From an uncultured Chlorobiaceae bacterium (lineage in GTDB: Bacteria; Bacteroidota; Chlorobiia; Chlorobiales; Chlorobiaceae), in assembly GCA_903839405.1 (NCBI GenBank), contig CAIMCD010000014.1:62001-126000 (forward strand): a stretch of DNA of 64,000 nucleotides, written 5' to 3'. Shown piece after piece: positions 9,430-17,861 of this stretch (position 1 is the first letter of the stretch; the number at the start of each line of letters is the position of its first letter). The notes under the pieces are model-generated. The model saw only the letters and a program-made list of their open reading frames with translations. It ran no database searches and was not told the origin of the DNA. Made by a program: the position numbers and the translations under genes.

Positions 9430-10182
9430 TTAGACCATAATAATCGGGGCGGAAAAACAGTACCCTGCACCGTGGACGGTTTTAAGCGGAATTTTGAACT
9501 CGCCCTCCTTTTGTTTACCACGCAAACGATGCACCAGCGCGTCAAGGGAGCGGTTGCCGTATGCATTATTGTTGTAATCAAGGCTCTGTAAAAGATCAAG
9601 ACGCTGAACTACCCCGTTGGGCAGTGAAGCAAGTTTTTCAATGAGATAAAACTCCTTTGAGGTAAGCCGGATCTCCTCTCCCTCAGGAGAGAGGAGCGTC
9701 CACTCACTCTTGACAACTCTCCATGGCCTCTCCTCCTCTTGCACAACCGGTTCTGTTTTTTTCACCGCCTGCGGTACCAGGAGGCGGTTATCAAGACGTC
9801 CCAGAATACTGTAGAGGGTAGCCAGCAACTCGGAGAAGTCAACCGGCTTGACCAGATAGATGTCCGCCCCGGCATTATAGGCCGTAACCTTGCTCTCCTG
9901 TGATGTTTGCGCCGTCAGCATGATAATGCGCATCTCGGTATTGTGCCGCACATATTCGGCCAGCACCAGACCGTTCTGATCGGGCAGGCCGATATCCAGA
10001 ATGACCAGAGAGTAGTGCTCGCGGGCGATGCACTGATAGAACTCCAGCGCCGAAGCTACCCCGGTAACATCGAAGCCGGCCAGCACAAGGTATTGCACAA
10101 TGCTGTCACGAAAATCGAGATCATCTTCTACAACAATAACCCGCTTGCTTTCTGCTACGGGCGGGTGGGGTATCTGTGTCAT
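9430..10182 (-). CDS. OmpR-type response regulator
   Basis: 250 residues. The receiver domain (about 13-130) shows VEDD at 18-21, the phosphoacceptor Asp63 in ILDIGLPDQNG, the threonine in MLTAQ and the lysine in LVKPVDF. After a linker of about 30 residues comes a winged-helix DNA-binding domain (about 155-248) with LTSKEFYLIEKLA and LVHRLRGKQ, ending in KTVHGAGYCFSAP. It starts 60 bases downstream of the six-PAS kinase and is its likely partner. The linker is unusually long. Confidence 0.92.
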   Translation of the reverse strand: MTQIPHPPVAESKRVIVVEDDLDFRDSIVQYLVLAGFDVTGVASALEFYQCIAREHYSLVILDIGLPDQNGLVLAEYVRHNTEMRIIMLTAQTSQESKVTAYNAGADIYLVKPVDFSELLATLYSILGRLDNRLLVPQAVKKTEPVVQEEERPWRVVKSEWTLLSPEGEEIRLTSKEFYLIEKLASLPNGVVQRLDLLQSLDYNNNAYGNRSLDALVHRLRGKQKEGEFKIPLKTVHGAGYCFSAPIIMV

Positions 10183-10242
10183 CTTGTTCTGTTATAATCT
10201 TTTAAATCTTGCCCTGTAAAAACCCTCATCCCCCAAGCACAC

Positions 10243-13200
10243 TCAACCCTCCTCCTGCGGAACCAAAGGGAGGCGTACGGTTGCTTCAACACTGGACCCA
10301 AGAGCAGCCAAGGTAACTCGCCCATGATGCTGATTGATAATATTGCGTACCAGCCACAACCCGAGCCCGGCACCGGCGGTATTGGTCGAATTAGCGCCCC
10401 GTCGGAACTTTTCAAAAAGAGCTTCGGCTTCATCCTCCGGAAAGAGCTCTCCCTGATTGCGGATTTTGATAACAACCGCATCAGCTTCCCGGCAGCAGTG
10501 CAATTCGATCAGTGAATCCGGCACCGCGTACTTGCGGGCATTATCCAGCAGGTTGAAAATAGCCAATTTAAGTTGAGCCGGTTCACAAAAAACGGCACAA
10601 CCATCAAGCTCTTCCCGATAGAGAACCGAAAGCTCCTGCCACATGGCGCAAAAACTATCCACCTGCGAAGCAATAACGGGAGCAATCCGCAGTGGCATCA
10701 TGGTCGACGCTGCATGGGACTCTGCAAGACGACTCTCCTGAATGGAGACCTCCATAACCTCAACAAGCCGGTCAATAGCCCGGTTTATTTTAAGCAGTTC
10801 CACCTTACAGCCGTAGTCCCCGTTTTTATGCTTCAACTCAATGAGGTTCAAATTGCCACGAATAATGGCAAGCGGAGTCCGATACTCATGGGAGATCATG
10901 CTTAAAAAACGTTGCAGGCGCTCCACCTCCAGCCGGAGTTGCTCGGTACGCTCCATGACGGCCAGCTCAAGCTGGTTGATGCTCTCTTGCTGCAGCTCCT
11001 GCACGGTAATATCCGACATCATCACCAAAAGATACTCCCGCTCTTCCAGCATGATCAACTCGGCGGAATAAAGCACCTTGACCGGGTCACCGTTTTTCTT
11101 CAATAACGTGACGGGACTATTGATGATCGAGCCATGCTCGCGGAGCCCGCTGATGATCTTTTCGCGGTCACCAAGACCGGCACAACATCCCGGCTCAGAG
11201 AGGTTTTGCTCCGTAAACTCTTCTCTCGTATATCCGAACAGGTGCAGCCATGCAGCATTCACTTCGAACAGGTGACCATCCTGAATCTCTCCAATACCGA
11301 TCGCGACCGGTGAGAATGCAAAGATGTTCCTGAATTTCAGTTCACTCTCCTGCATCAAGAGCTCGGTCGTCTTGCGCTTGGTAATACCCATAACCGTACC
11401 GATATAGCAAGCGACACGCCCGTCCGCGTCATAGATTGGCATACCACGACACTTGAGCCAGTGGATGGAGCCGTCCGAGTGGCATACCCGGTATTCGATA
11501 TTGACCTCACTCTCACTATTGGCCGCCGCCATAATCGTGTCGAAGGTCATCTCCCGGTCATCCGGATGCACCGCCGTGGCACAGAGTTTGTGGGAAGGCG
11601 GCATACAATAGGGTTCCAGGCCGTACAAAGCCCATATCTGATCCGACCAGAGAACCTTGTCGGTATGGATATCCCACTCCCAAACACCGGCGTTCGTGGC
11701 ATCCAGAGCCTGGCTGAACCTTAGCTTGCTCTCCTCAAGCGTAAGCTCCACTTGTTTGCGCTCAGTGATATCAATAATGGTGCCGATGTAGCGCACCACC
11801 CGGCCGCTCTCGTCACAGAGGGGTTTGCCGCGTGACATCATCCAGTGCACCGAGCCATCAGGGTGCTTGACCCGGTATTCAGCGTTCAGCTCGCTTCCGC
11901 TCTCTGCGGCCCCGGTAACGGCGCTGACGGCCGTCTGGCGGTCGTCAGGATGAATAGAGCTTTGCCAGAGCTGGAAGGAGGGGTTTGCGCTTCGCGGTTC
12001 AAGACCGTACAACCGCCATATCTCGCTTGACCAGATATTGTCGTTCGTGATCAAATCCCACTCCCAGACTCCGGCACGTGCAGCTTCCAATGCCTGGCCG
12101 AGTCGTCTCTCGCTTTCCAGAAGCTCAAGCTCTATCTGTTTACGCTCGGTGATATCAATAACGGTGCCGATATAGCGGCTCAACCGGCCATCACCTTCAA
12201 AGAGGGGCATACCACGGGAGGTGAGCCAGTGAATGGAACCGTCAGGATGAACAACCCGGTATTCAACCGATGCCGCAACCTCTTTGCCAACCGCCGCACG
12301 AATAATTCGGGATGCCATCGCCCGGTCATCCGGATGAATGGTATCAACGCAGAGTTGATGGTTCAACAGCACACTACCCACCTCCAACCCGTACAACTGC
12401 CATAACTGCCTGGACCAGCTCAGTTCATCGGTTTCGACGTCCCACTCCCAGATACCGGAACGAGAGGCCTCCAAAGCATAACTGAAGCGTATTTTACTCT
12501 CCATCAGCTCATTTTCCAGCAGCTTGCGATCAGTAATATCGATACTTGTGCCAATGTAATGAGTCGCCCGCCCACTCTCGTCGCGCAAGGGCTTACCACG
12601 CGACATGAGCCAGTGAAGCGATCCGTCAGGGTAACAGACCCGGTACTCGACATGCAACTCTCCCTCGTTTGCGGCGGCGGCGACAACCGTCTCAATTGCC
12701 ATTTGCCGGTCTTCAGGATGAATGGTCGTACTCCAAAGCCGGAAGGTTGGTTGTTCACTCTCTTCTTCCAACCCGTAGAGCGGCCATATCTCGCTTGACC
12801 ACAACAGCTCATCGGTCACCAGATTCCACTCCCAGACGCCAGCACGCGCCGCTTGCAATGCCTGGCTGAAGCGCGGCTTCTCCGCCTGGAGTTTGGCCTC
12901 AATCTCTTTGTGAGCAGAAATATCCAGAGTGGTGATAAAGAGTCGACTGACATCGCCTTCCTCACTGAGAACCGGATTGATGGTGACCCTCCGCAGAGCG
13001 CTCTCATCTTCAAACACAGCCCGTCTCCCGCTGCGGAAAACCTCTTCACACCTGGCTTTGCGGTAGGCCGCAACTTCCGGCAAGTGCAGGAGGTTTGCAA
13101 TAAGATCATAGAAAACGGCTCCGATACACTCCTCCAGAGAGAGGCTGAACCGCTTGGCAAACCGGGTATTGGCAGAAAGAATAATCCCTTCCTTGTCAAT

Positions 13201-13290
13201 GAGAAAGGCCTCTTCAGGGATGGATTCCAATAACGCAAAAACCGGATCGCCGGTCAGAGTGCTCTCGGACAAGATATAGTTCGTCAACAT
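10243..13290 (-). CDS. sensor histidine kinase with six PAS domains
   Basis: 1,015 residues with no predicted transmembrane segment, so probably cytoplasmic. One N-terminal PAS (about 19-135) is followed by four very similar PAS-PAC units of about 127 residues each (about 142-268, 269-395, 396-522, 523-649). Each holds a WEW motif, IHPDDR or a close variant, VEYRV-PDGS-HW and YIGT-IDIT-RK. A sixth, different PAS covers about 655-775. The HisKA domain has the phosphoacceptor His801 in MISHEYRTPLA, and the HATPase has FNLLDNARKYA and GAGLGLWLVRNI. The repeats show recent internal duplication. Its partner is the adjacent response regulator. Confidence 0.92.
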   Translation of the reverse strand: MLTNYILSESTLTGDPVFALLESIPEEAFLIDKEGIILSANTRFAKRFSLSLEECIGAVFYDLIANLLHLPEVAAYRKARCEEVFRSGRRAVFEDESALRRVTINPVLSEEGDVSRLFITTLDISAHKEIEAKLQAEKPRFSQALQAARAGVWEWNLVTDELLWSSEIWPLYGLEEESEQPTFRLWSTTIHPEDRQMAIETVVAAAANEGELHVEYRVCYPDGSLHWLMSRGKPLRDESGRATHYIGTSIDITDRKLLENELMESKIRFSYALEASRSGIWEWDVETDELSWSRQLWQLYGLEVGSVLLNHQLCVDTIHPDDRAMASRIIRAAVGKEVAASVEYRVVHPDGSIHWLTSRGMPLFEGDGRLSRYIGTVIDITERKQIELELLESERRLGQALEAARAGVWEWDLITNDNIWSSEIWRLYGLEPRSANPSFQLWQSSIHPDDRQTAVSAVTGAAESGSELNAEYRVKHPDGSVHWMMSRGKPLCDESGRVVRYIGTIIDITERKQVELTLEESKLRFSQALDATNAGVWEWDIHTDKVLWSDQIWALYGLEPYCMPPSHKLCATAVHPDDREMTFDTIMAAANSESEVNIEYRVCHSDGSIHWLKCRGMPIYDADGRVACYIGTVMGITKRKTTELLMQESELKFRNIFAFSPVAIGIGEIQDGHLFEVNAAWLHLFGYTREEFTEQNLSEPGCCAGLGDREKIISGLREHGSIINSPVTLLKKNGDPVKVLYSAELIMLEEREYLLVMMSDITVQELQQESINQLELAVMERTEQLRLEVERLQRFLSMISHEYRTPLAIIRGNLNLIELKHKNGDYGCKVELLKINRAIDRLVEVMEVSIQESRLAESHAASTMMPLRIAPVIASQVDSFCAMWQELSVLYREELDGCAVFCEPAQLKLAIFNLLDNARKYAVPDSLIELHCCREADAVVIKIRNQGELFPEDEAEALFEKFRRGANSTNTAGAGLGLWLVRNIINQHHGRVTLAALGSSVEATVRLPLVPQEEG

Positions 13291-13529
13291 CGCTCGTGGG
13301 GAAATTCGGTTAACGCGCCTGCAAGTTACAGGGCATCATCAGTAATAATAAGAAATTATTGGATGAGTAAAGAAAGGGAGCAAAAAAAAGAGCGTTGTTC
13401 ATAATACGAGCAACAGGGCCCGGCAGTTCAAGAGGAGCCCTGATGTTAAATAAAGCAACCGCCGTGGAGATGACGACTCTCACGTAAAGAGCGGCCGGAC
13501 GATTACTGATGTACCAGAAAAGAGAGCGC

Positions 13530-13658
13530 TTACTCTGACTTTTTCTCGGCAGAATTATGGCCGATAAATTTGTTTAACATGATGACGACAAGAATCCCGC
13601 CAAGAAAAAAGGTAACCGGAGCAATAAAGGTCGTGTATTTAAGCAGGAACATATACAT
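13530..13658 (-). CDS. possible 42-residue single-span membrane peptide
   Basis: An open frame ATG-TAT-ATG...TAA encodes about 42 residues: a hydrophobic span (FIAPVTFFLGGILVVIMLNK, about 11-30) and a charged C-terminus (NSAEKKSE). It lies between the kinase gene and csmE. No strong ribosome site is seen upstream, so the call rests on the amino-acid pattern only. I do not recognise the family. It could be a small subunit of a membrane complex or chance coding. Confidence 0.4.
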   Translation of the reverse strand: MYMFLLKYTTFIAPVTFFLGGILVVIMLNKFIGHNSAEKKSE

Positions 13659-13777
13659 AACTAAATGATATCAATGATGTTACTAAAGTCAAATAAAACC
13701 GGTCACAAGTAATAAGCTGCCGCTTGCCTTGAATCCAGGGCAGAACTTCACCCTGGATTATGGCTGATTGCCTCTCT

Positions 13778-14035
13778 TCAGGAGTTAAATCGTTTTTCAA
13801 TCTCCTTGGTCGGCGTTGCATACCCCGCCCTCTCGGGAGAACTACCACGGAAACTGCTCTGCATGGAACTTCCGCCATAAAGGTGTGGATAGGCATTGGC
13901 ACCGAGTCTTTTGGTGCACTTGCCAACATTTTCGAGGTAATCACCCACAACCCACCAGTGACCGTCTATAAAAACTTCAACAAGCCGACCATATGCTTCG
14001 GCTCCTTTTACAAAAATTCCCTGCAGGTTACTCAT
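13778..14035 (-). CDS. csmE: chlorosome envelope protein of the CsmA/CsmE family
   Basis: 85 residues. The core VEVFIDGHWWVVGDYLENVG and the following LGANAYPHLYGGSS match the CsmA/CsmE family as I remember it; His26 corresponds to the baseplate residue thought to bind bacteriochlorophyll a in CsmA. The length and the C-terminal tail ending EKRFNS fit CsmE better than mature CsmA. The protein would sit in the chlorosome envelope or baseplate. The ATG at 14035 is chosen over an in-frame TTG two codons upstream. It is preceded on the same strand by an unknown gene, 49 bases away. Confidence 0.88.
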   Translation of the reverse strand: MSNLQGIFVKGAEAYGRLVEVFIDGHWWVVGDYLENVGKCTKRLGANAYPHLYGGSSMQSSFRGSSPERAGYATPTKEIEKRFNS

Positions 14036-14084
14036 GATCAAAAGCTTAGTAGTTAATTAATGCCAACGCTTCTCTCTTTGCGGT

Positions 14085-14456
14085 TTATCCGGAAATCTTG
14101 TTTCCCCATAAAGTAAACCTGACGCAGCTCTCAGTTTTTTGAATCTCAACCACGTTACCAAGTAGTGCCGGAGGTTCATCCGTAATCTTTCCGGCAAGCT
14201 TTTCAGCTCTGACCCTCTCCTGCTCTTCATCTCCTCTGCCGGTTGTAAATCCAAAGTGGCCACCAATCGGCGCATGGAGTTTCTCTTCGACACACCTGCA
14301 ATCTTCGCTCACCACCCTTAACTCTTCCACTTGCCCCATAACGGCTTCCGTTATGCCGGACTCGACGGAGAGAGGATTCAAGGTGATTATTTGAATCGGT
14401 AAACGGTAACGTGAGGCCGGCTCTTTTGCCTGTTTTTTCAGCCAATGAAAGCTCAT
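14085..14456 (-). CDS. unknown protein upstream of csmE
   Basis: 123 residues, not recognised. The start at ATG 14456 has a good ribosome site (AGAGGA, 7 bases away); a GTG two codons earlier is less likely. The protein begins basic (MSFHWLKKQAK), has no membrane segment, and has a charged middle (GRGDEEQERVRAEKLAGK). It lies 49 bases before csmE on the same strand, so the two are probably one transcript; a chlorosome role is inferred from position only. Resemblance to CsmC/CsmD could not be judged by eye. Confidence 0.7.
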   Translation of the reverse strand: MSFHWLKKQAKEPASRYRLPIQIITLNPLSVESGITEAVMGQVEELRVVSEDCRCVEEKLHAPIGGHFGFTTGRGDEEQERVRAEKLAGKITDEPPALLGNVVEIQKTESCVRFTLWGNKISG

Positions 14457-14799
14457 ATCCACATCCTCTTCTTACTTCGGAAAATCAGTCAAAATCATAG
14501 GTACAAGGAGCCTCAAACCAGTTTATAAATTCTTATAAAGCACTCTGTTTTCATCTAAAAATATATTACTTTTATTACTAAATTTTATAAAAATTATTAA
14601 TCCGTACAGAGCAATACCGGAAAACAATTCCCTTATAACGAATTAACTTGTTTTAAATTAATTTGTTATAAGCACAACTTACTCCCCCGTCCCCGTTTAT
14701 AGTAATTTGTAAGTAATGATTGTTTTTGTTGAAATGGCGCTAACGCATAATTCCCCGACAGGTCAGCCTGAAATCAACAGATAAATTCTTCAGACTACG
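14457..14799. other. AT-rich intergenic region between divergent genes
   Basis: About 340 bases between the csmE transcript and the integrase-like gene, much richer in A and T than the surroundings. It must carry the promoters for both sides. Apart from the inverted repeat at 14632-14672 no gene is seen. Confidence 0.7.
14632..14672. repeat. 15-bp-arm inverted repeat in AT-rich region
   Basis: Left arm CTTATAACGAATTAA (14632-14646) and right arm TTAATTTGTTATAAG (14658-14672) are complementary at 14 of 15 positions, and the odd pair is G-T. The spacer is 11 bases. Possible operator, promoter element or remnant of a mobile-element end. Confidence 0.6.
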
Positions 14800-15516
14800 A
14801 TGAAGTCAGAAATCAAGGAAAACTCGCACACCCGACACAAGATCCTGCAGCGTAACGGATTCGCTTCACCGCACAAGCGACGCTTTGAACCGCCACATCG
14901 TCAGCTTGATCTCCGCACGCAATTGAGCGCCAGCCAGGTTGCCACTCTTGCTCCATACACCCTTTTCGAGAGCAGCAAGCCGGGCGAACTGCTCTGTCAG
15001 GAGGCTTTTTTTGTCGGTTTATTCAATGGATTCCTGCCTCTTTACCTGCACATCGTCATCGACACCTGCTGCAATTACACCTTTGGCCTGCTGCATGAGT
15101 CAAAACAGCAGCTTGCGGCTGTAACTTTGCTGCACAGGGAGGTACTGCCCTTCTACAGAAAGCACCAGTTGCAGGTAGAGCGTATTGTGACGAATGAGAG
15201 ATGGGCGTTTGCCGACACTGACGACCACTCCTACAAGAATTATCTGGAGCGCAATAACCTCCTGCAACTGACAGGAGTGGCTCGTCAGCCGATGAAAGAG
15301 ACTATAGAACAACTCCGCAAAACCCTCGGTAAAGAATTTTTCCAGCTCAAACTGCACGGCAATCATGCCTGCGACTCACTTGAAGTCCTCCAGGAGGATC
15401 TCAATCAATGGCTGCGCATTTACAATAACAGGCGCCCGGCAAGCAATACAGAGATTGATAAAAGTCCGCTGGAGATGATCATCCGCTACCATGAAACAGC
15501 GGAATGCAGCAGTTGA
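14800..15516 (+). CDS. integrase-catalytic-core-like protein, probably inactive
   Basis: 238 residues resembling the rve/IS481-type transposase core. VIDTCCNYTFGLL holds the first aspartate position, IVTNERWAFAD stands where TDNG-x-EF is normal, and YLERNNLLQ, PMKETIEQLRKTLGKEFF and LNQWLRIYNNRRP follow the family pattern. The second catalytic aspartate appears replaced (TNER in place of TDNG), so DDE chemistry is unlikely. No N-terminal HTH, no terminal repeats and no partner frame are seen. The frame is intact, suggesting either a recent relic or a domesticated protein. It lies between csmE and a csmB/csmF gene. Confidence 0.65.
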   Translation: MKSEIKENSHTRHKILQRNGFASPHKRRFEPPHRQLDLRTQLSASQVATLAPYTLFESSKPGELLCQEAFFVGLFNGFLPLYLHIVIDTCCNYTFGLLHESKQQLAAVTLLHREVLPFYRKHQLQVERIVTNERWAFADTDDHSYKNYLERNNLLQLTGVARQPMKETIEQLRKTLGKEFFQLKLHGNHACDSLEVLQEDLNQWLRIYNNRRPASNTEIDKSPLEMIIRYHETAECSS

Positions 15517-15587
15517 CTTGTTCCCTTCATCGCTCCCTTTTATGTGTTGTGTGTTTATAATTTTTCAATCATTAATAAGTAACCCTC

Positions 15588-15815
15588 ATGGCAAACGAAA
15601 CAACCAACGAATTCACAAGCGCACTCAACAATCTGGTGGACACGCTTGGAAAACTGGGTCAACAGCAGGTTGAACTGATTACGAGTGGCATCAACTCTGT
15701 TGCCGGAGTTTTTGAGCCACTCGCCAAAACAGCAACCGAACTTGCGGATAATGCCTTCAGTTCCTGCAAGCAGGTAGTGGAGAGTGCCGCAGCGGCAATT
15801 ACTCCGAAAAAGTAA
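15588..15815 (+). CDS. chlorosome envelope protein of the CsmB/CsmF family
   Basis: 75 residues, the usual length of CsmB. Family features as remembered: a Thr/Asn-rich start, ALNNLVDTLGKLGQQQVEL, then a second amphipathic stretch with FEPLAKTATELA and an ending KQVVES...ITPKK. Such proteins coat the chlorosome. CsmB and CsmF cannot be told apart with certainty; closeness to csmE might favour CsmF. An intrinsic terminator-like hairpin follows. It starts 71 bases after the integrase-like gene. Confidence 0.8.
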   Translation: MANETTNEFTSALNNLVDTLGKLGQQQVELITSGINSVAGVFEPLAKTATELADNAFSSCKQVVESAAAAITPKK

Positions 15816-15831
15816 CAGAGCCCATTACCCA

Positions 15832-15882
15832 GGGAAAGCCTCTCCCGCTTCGCGGCGGGGTGATGCTTTCTCGTTTTATTTT
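15832..15882 (+). terminator. terminator hairpin after the csmB/csmF gene
   Basis: A long imperfect stem (GGAAAGC and CCCGC arms opposite GCGGGG and GCTTTC, loop around TTCG) is followed by TTTTATTTT. It lies between the csmB-like stop and the next gene, so it can end or attenuate the abundant csm message. Confidence 0.7.
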
Positions 15883-15901
15883 AACTATTAAGCGTTGACC
15901 C

Positions 15902-16207
15902 ATGCCGGAAACCGATAGTACACCAAAACCGCCCCCTTTTGCAGGTAGTATAGGCCTCTCCATGCTCGCTCCTGTGGTTGGGTTACCGCTGTTTATCCAT
16001 GCCTTGGGTGGAGCCATATTCACAGGGCTGGGTGTTGCAGCCGCATCAACGGTTATGCTCCCTTTTGCTGGAAAAATGTTACTCTCCGGCAAGGGAATAA
16101 AGCTTCCGCATCCCGTTGGTTTCAAAGAAGCATATACGAAACAATCAGTTACTGCACTGATTCCGGAGGCCATGACCGTTCCGGAACCGGTGAGTGAAGA
16201 GTGCTGA
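15902..16207 (+). CDS. small glycine-rich membrane protein, family member A
   Basis: 101 residues. One or two hydrophobic segments with small residues (about 16-60): GLSMLAPVVGLPLFIHALGG then GAIFTGLGVAAASTVMLPFAGK. The pattern small-rich/P-V/LP-x-x-H-(G/A)-(L/I)-(A/G)-G/x-G-x-G recurs in the proteins at 16747 and 21949, so the three look paralogous. The C-terminal tail is polar. It is directly downstream of the csmB/csmF gene; a chlorosome envelope role is inferred from context. Confidence 0.7.
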   Translation: MPETDSTPKPPPFAGSIGLSMLAPVVGLPLFIHALGGAIFTGLGVAAASTVMLPFAGKMLLSGKGIKLPHPVGFKEAYTKQSVTALIPEAMTVPEPVSEEC

Positions 16208-16365
16208 TCTGCTTTCCGGAGTGATGTGCAGTTGTAATATCTAAGCCTGGCAGCTATTGTTTTATTCACTGGTTACGGCAAAAAGCCGAGTCAAATGATG
16301 CCGCTTGCCCGTTGATTGTCTGGTGCTTTATGAAATTTATGAACGCTAATTAATCTGTTAGAGCT

Positions 16366-16605
16366 ATGATGATAAGAATGTTCTGGATACAGGCGGTCAA
16401 AGGAGCATGGCATTCATACCTAAGCAAGATGAACAAAATGGTATTGCCTAAAAATATGGATAGTTACCTCAGTCAAAAGATTGATTTGGGCATGACACTC
16501 GAAGAGTTTGCCGAGATAGTTTTTATAGAGGGCTTTGTTGCTGGTGAAAAGTATAGCAAGGAGTTGATACTCGGCCATGGGAAGTGCGATCTCAGGGAGA
16601 ACTGA
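16366..16605 (+). CDS. hypothetical protein, uncertain
   Basis: 79 residues from the first ATG; other in-frame ATGs follow shortly. The C-terminal part (MTLEEFAEIVFIEGFVAGEKYSKEL) looks like a soluble helix pair, which is more protein-like than a random frame. There is no recognisable family, no clear ribosome site, and AT-richer composition than the neighbours. Confidence 0.4.
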   Translation: MMIRMFWIQAVKGAWHSYLSKMNKMVLPKNMDSYLSQKIDLGMTLEEFAEIVFIEGFVAGEKYSKELILGHGKCDLREN

Positions 16606-16746
16606 AAAGTATAGCAGAGGATAATACCGGGTTCACGGTAAAGCCAAATCACCTGAATATTTCGGTTTACAACAAGCCGAGCCGACTGGGCGGTTCGGAA
16701 ATGATGTGCGTTTTTTTACTAATTTTTATAAAGGAAGAGGTTTGCT

Positions 16747-16956
16747 ATGATTCCACCTAACCCCGCAAATATCGTGAAAATTGGAGTAGGAGTTGCTGGC
16801 GGCTCAGCGTTGATCGCCCCGGTCGCTCTGCCGGTTGTACATGGTCTTGCTGGTATTGCTGTTGTAGGAGTCGGTATTTTTTCTGTCGGTTCGCTTATCT
16901 TCAAGGCAGCCGGAGCGATCAACAATTTAGGCAATACGTTGAAGCCAAAAGGGTAA
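16747..16956 (+). CDS. small glycine-rich membrane protein, family member B
   Basis: 69 residues. The ribosome site AGGAAGAGG stands 6 bases before the ATG. It is almost entirely hydrophobic with GxxxG-like spacing: VAGGSALIAPVALPVVHGLA then GIAVVGVGIFSVGSLIFKAA, ending NTLKPKG. It shares the AP-V/LP-x-V-HG-x-AG core with the proteins at 15902 and 21949. No gene follows for about 900 bases. Confidence 0.75.
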   Translation: MIPPNPANIVKIGVGVAGGSALIAPVALPVVHGLAGIAVVGVGIFSVGSLIFKAAGAINNLGNTLKPKG

Positions 16957-17861
16957 GAGCCCTCGACACTTCTGTGCATAAACTGCTCCCGTTAAGCTGG
17001 ACACGCATTGCTGCTATCCGTCTGGTTTACCGGGAGATACCCTTTCCCTTCTCCCGCACCCGCTGAATGACATTGATGCAGCATCCCGAAAAACCGCCCA
17101 CTTCGCCCGATCAGCTTACGGTTTCACGGCTATCGTCATGCAAACATGCTTATGATGGTGCAGCTCTTTGCCGTTTCAAAAACAAGTTTGCACTGTTCTG
17201 CACGAGCATCAGCCCTTCGCCGCTCATGCTGACAGAACAGACTTTCGGCATGAGGGCTTACTGATCTACTATATAACCCGTCCATCTTTCCGGCCCCCCA
17301 AAACAATACGTCACTCCGCCCTGAAACCCTCACGGCTTTTGCTCTGAACGCAAACTTTTTCCCCTGCTCTCTTTTCGGACTCATTTAATCCTGATAATAT
17401 TCTGTTGCATTTTATAATAAAATAAGTTAAATGTTATAAAAGGAGCTTTTTCCTATAGCGATAACGCTCAGGTTTTAACCGACCACTACACAAAAACCCA
17501 CAGATCAGACAAAAACCGTTCTACGAACACTATTCGTAGAACTTAAGCATCTGGCGTAGAAAAAAATCGCCCGTTTTATGCGGTCGATACGGGCAAAGTG
17601 TATTAAAATAATAAGATTGAAACTAGGGTTAGGTGTATTTACTGAGTACATGCATCAAAGGGAAAACCCCACGATTGTAGGCAAAAAACATCCTATTTCA
17701 ATTGTACAAACTATTGAGTTCAAAGTAAAGAGAGTTAACAAGCGGCTCAATACAATTGAGAGTTAAAGCGTTATTGATGTTCTTGTTAAGTCGATTTCGA
17801 AACGTTTCCTGCAAGGGGAAAGTTCCTTTCCTTTTGCATTTATAAATCCAATGTCCGGTTC
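16957..17861. other. long stretch without a supported gene
   Basis: About 900 bases between member B and the ArsA-like gene. The short frames here have no protein character I trust; the best is a 62-codon plus frame at 17578-17766 (basic, AT-rich). The region is AT-rich from about 17400 on and holds a small inverted repeat (TTTTATAA at 17410-17417, TTATAAAA at 17434-17441). It may contain the arsA promoter or an untranslated RNA; neither can be shown. Confidence 0.5.

Noticed and set aside
17578..17766. 62-codon frame upstream of the ArsA-like gene
   Set aside because: Basic, AT-rich and without ribosome site or family pattern; left as uncertain intergenic sequence.
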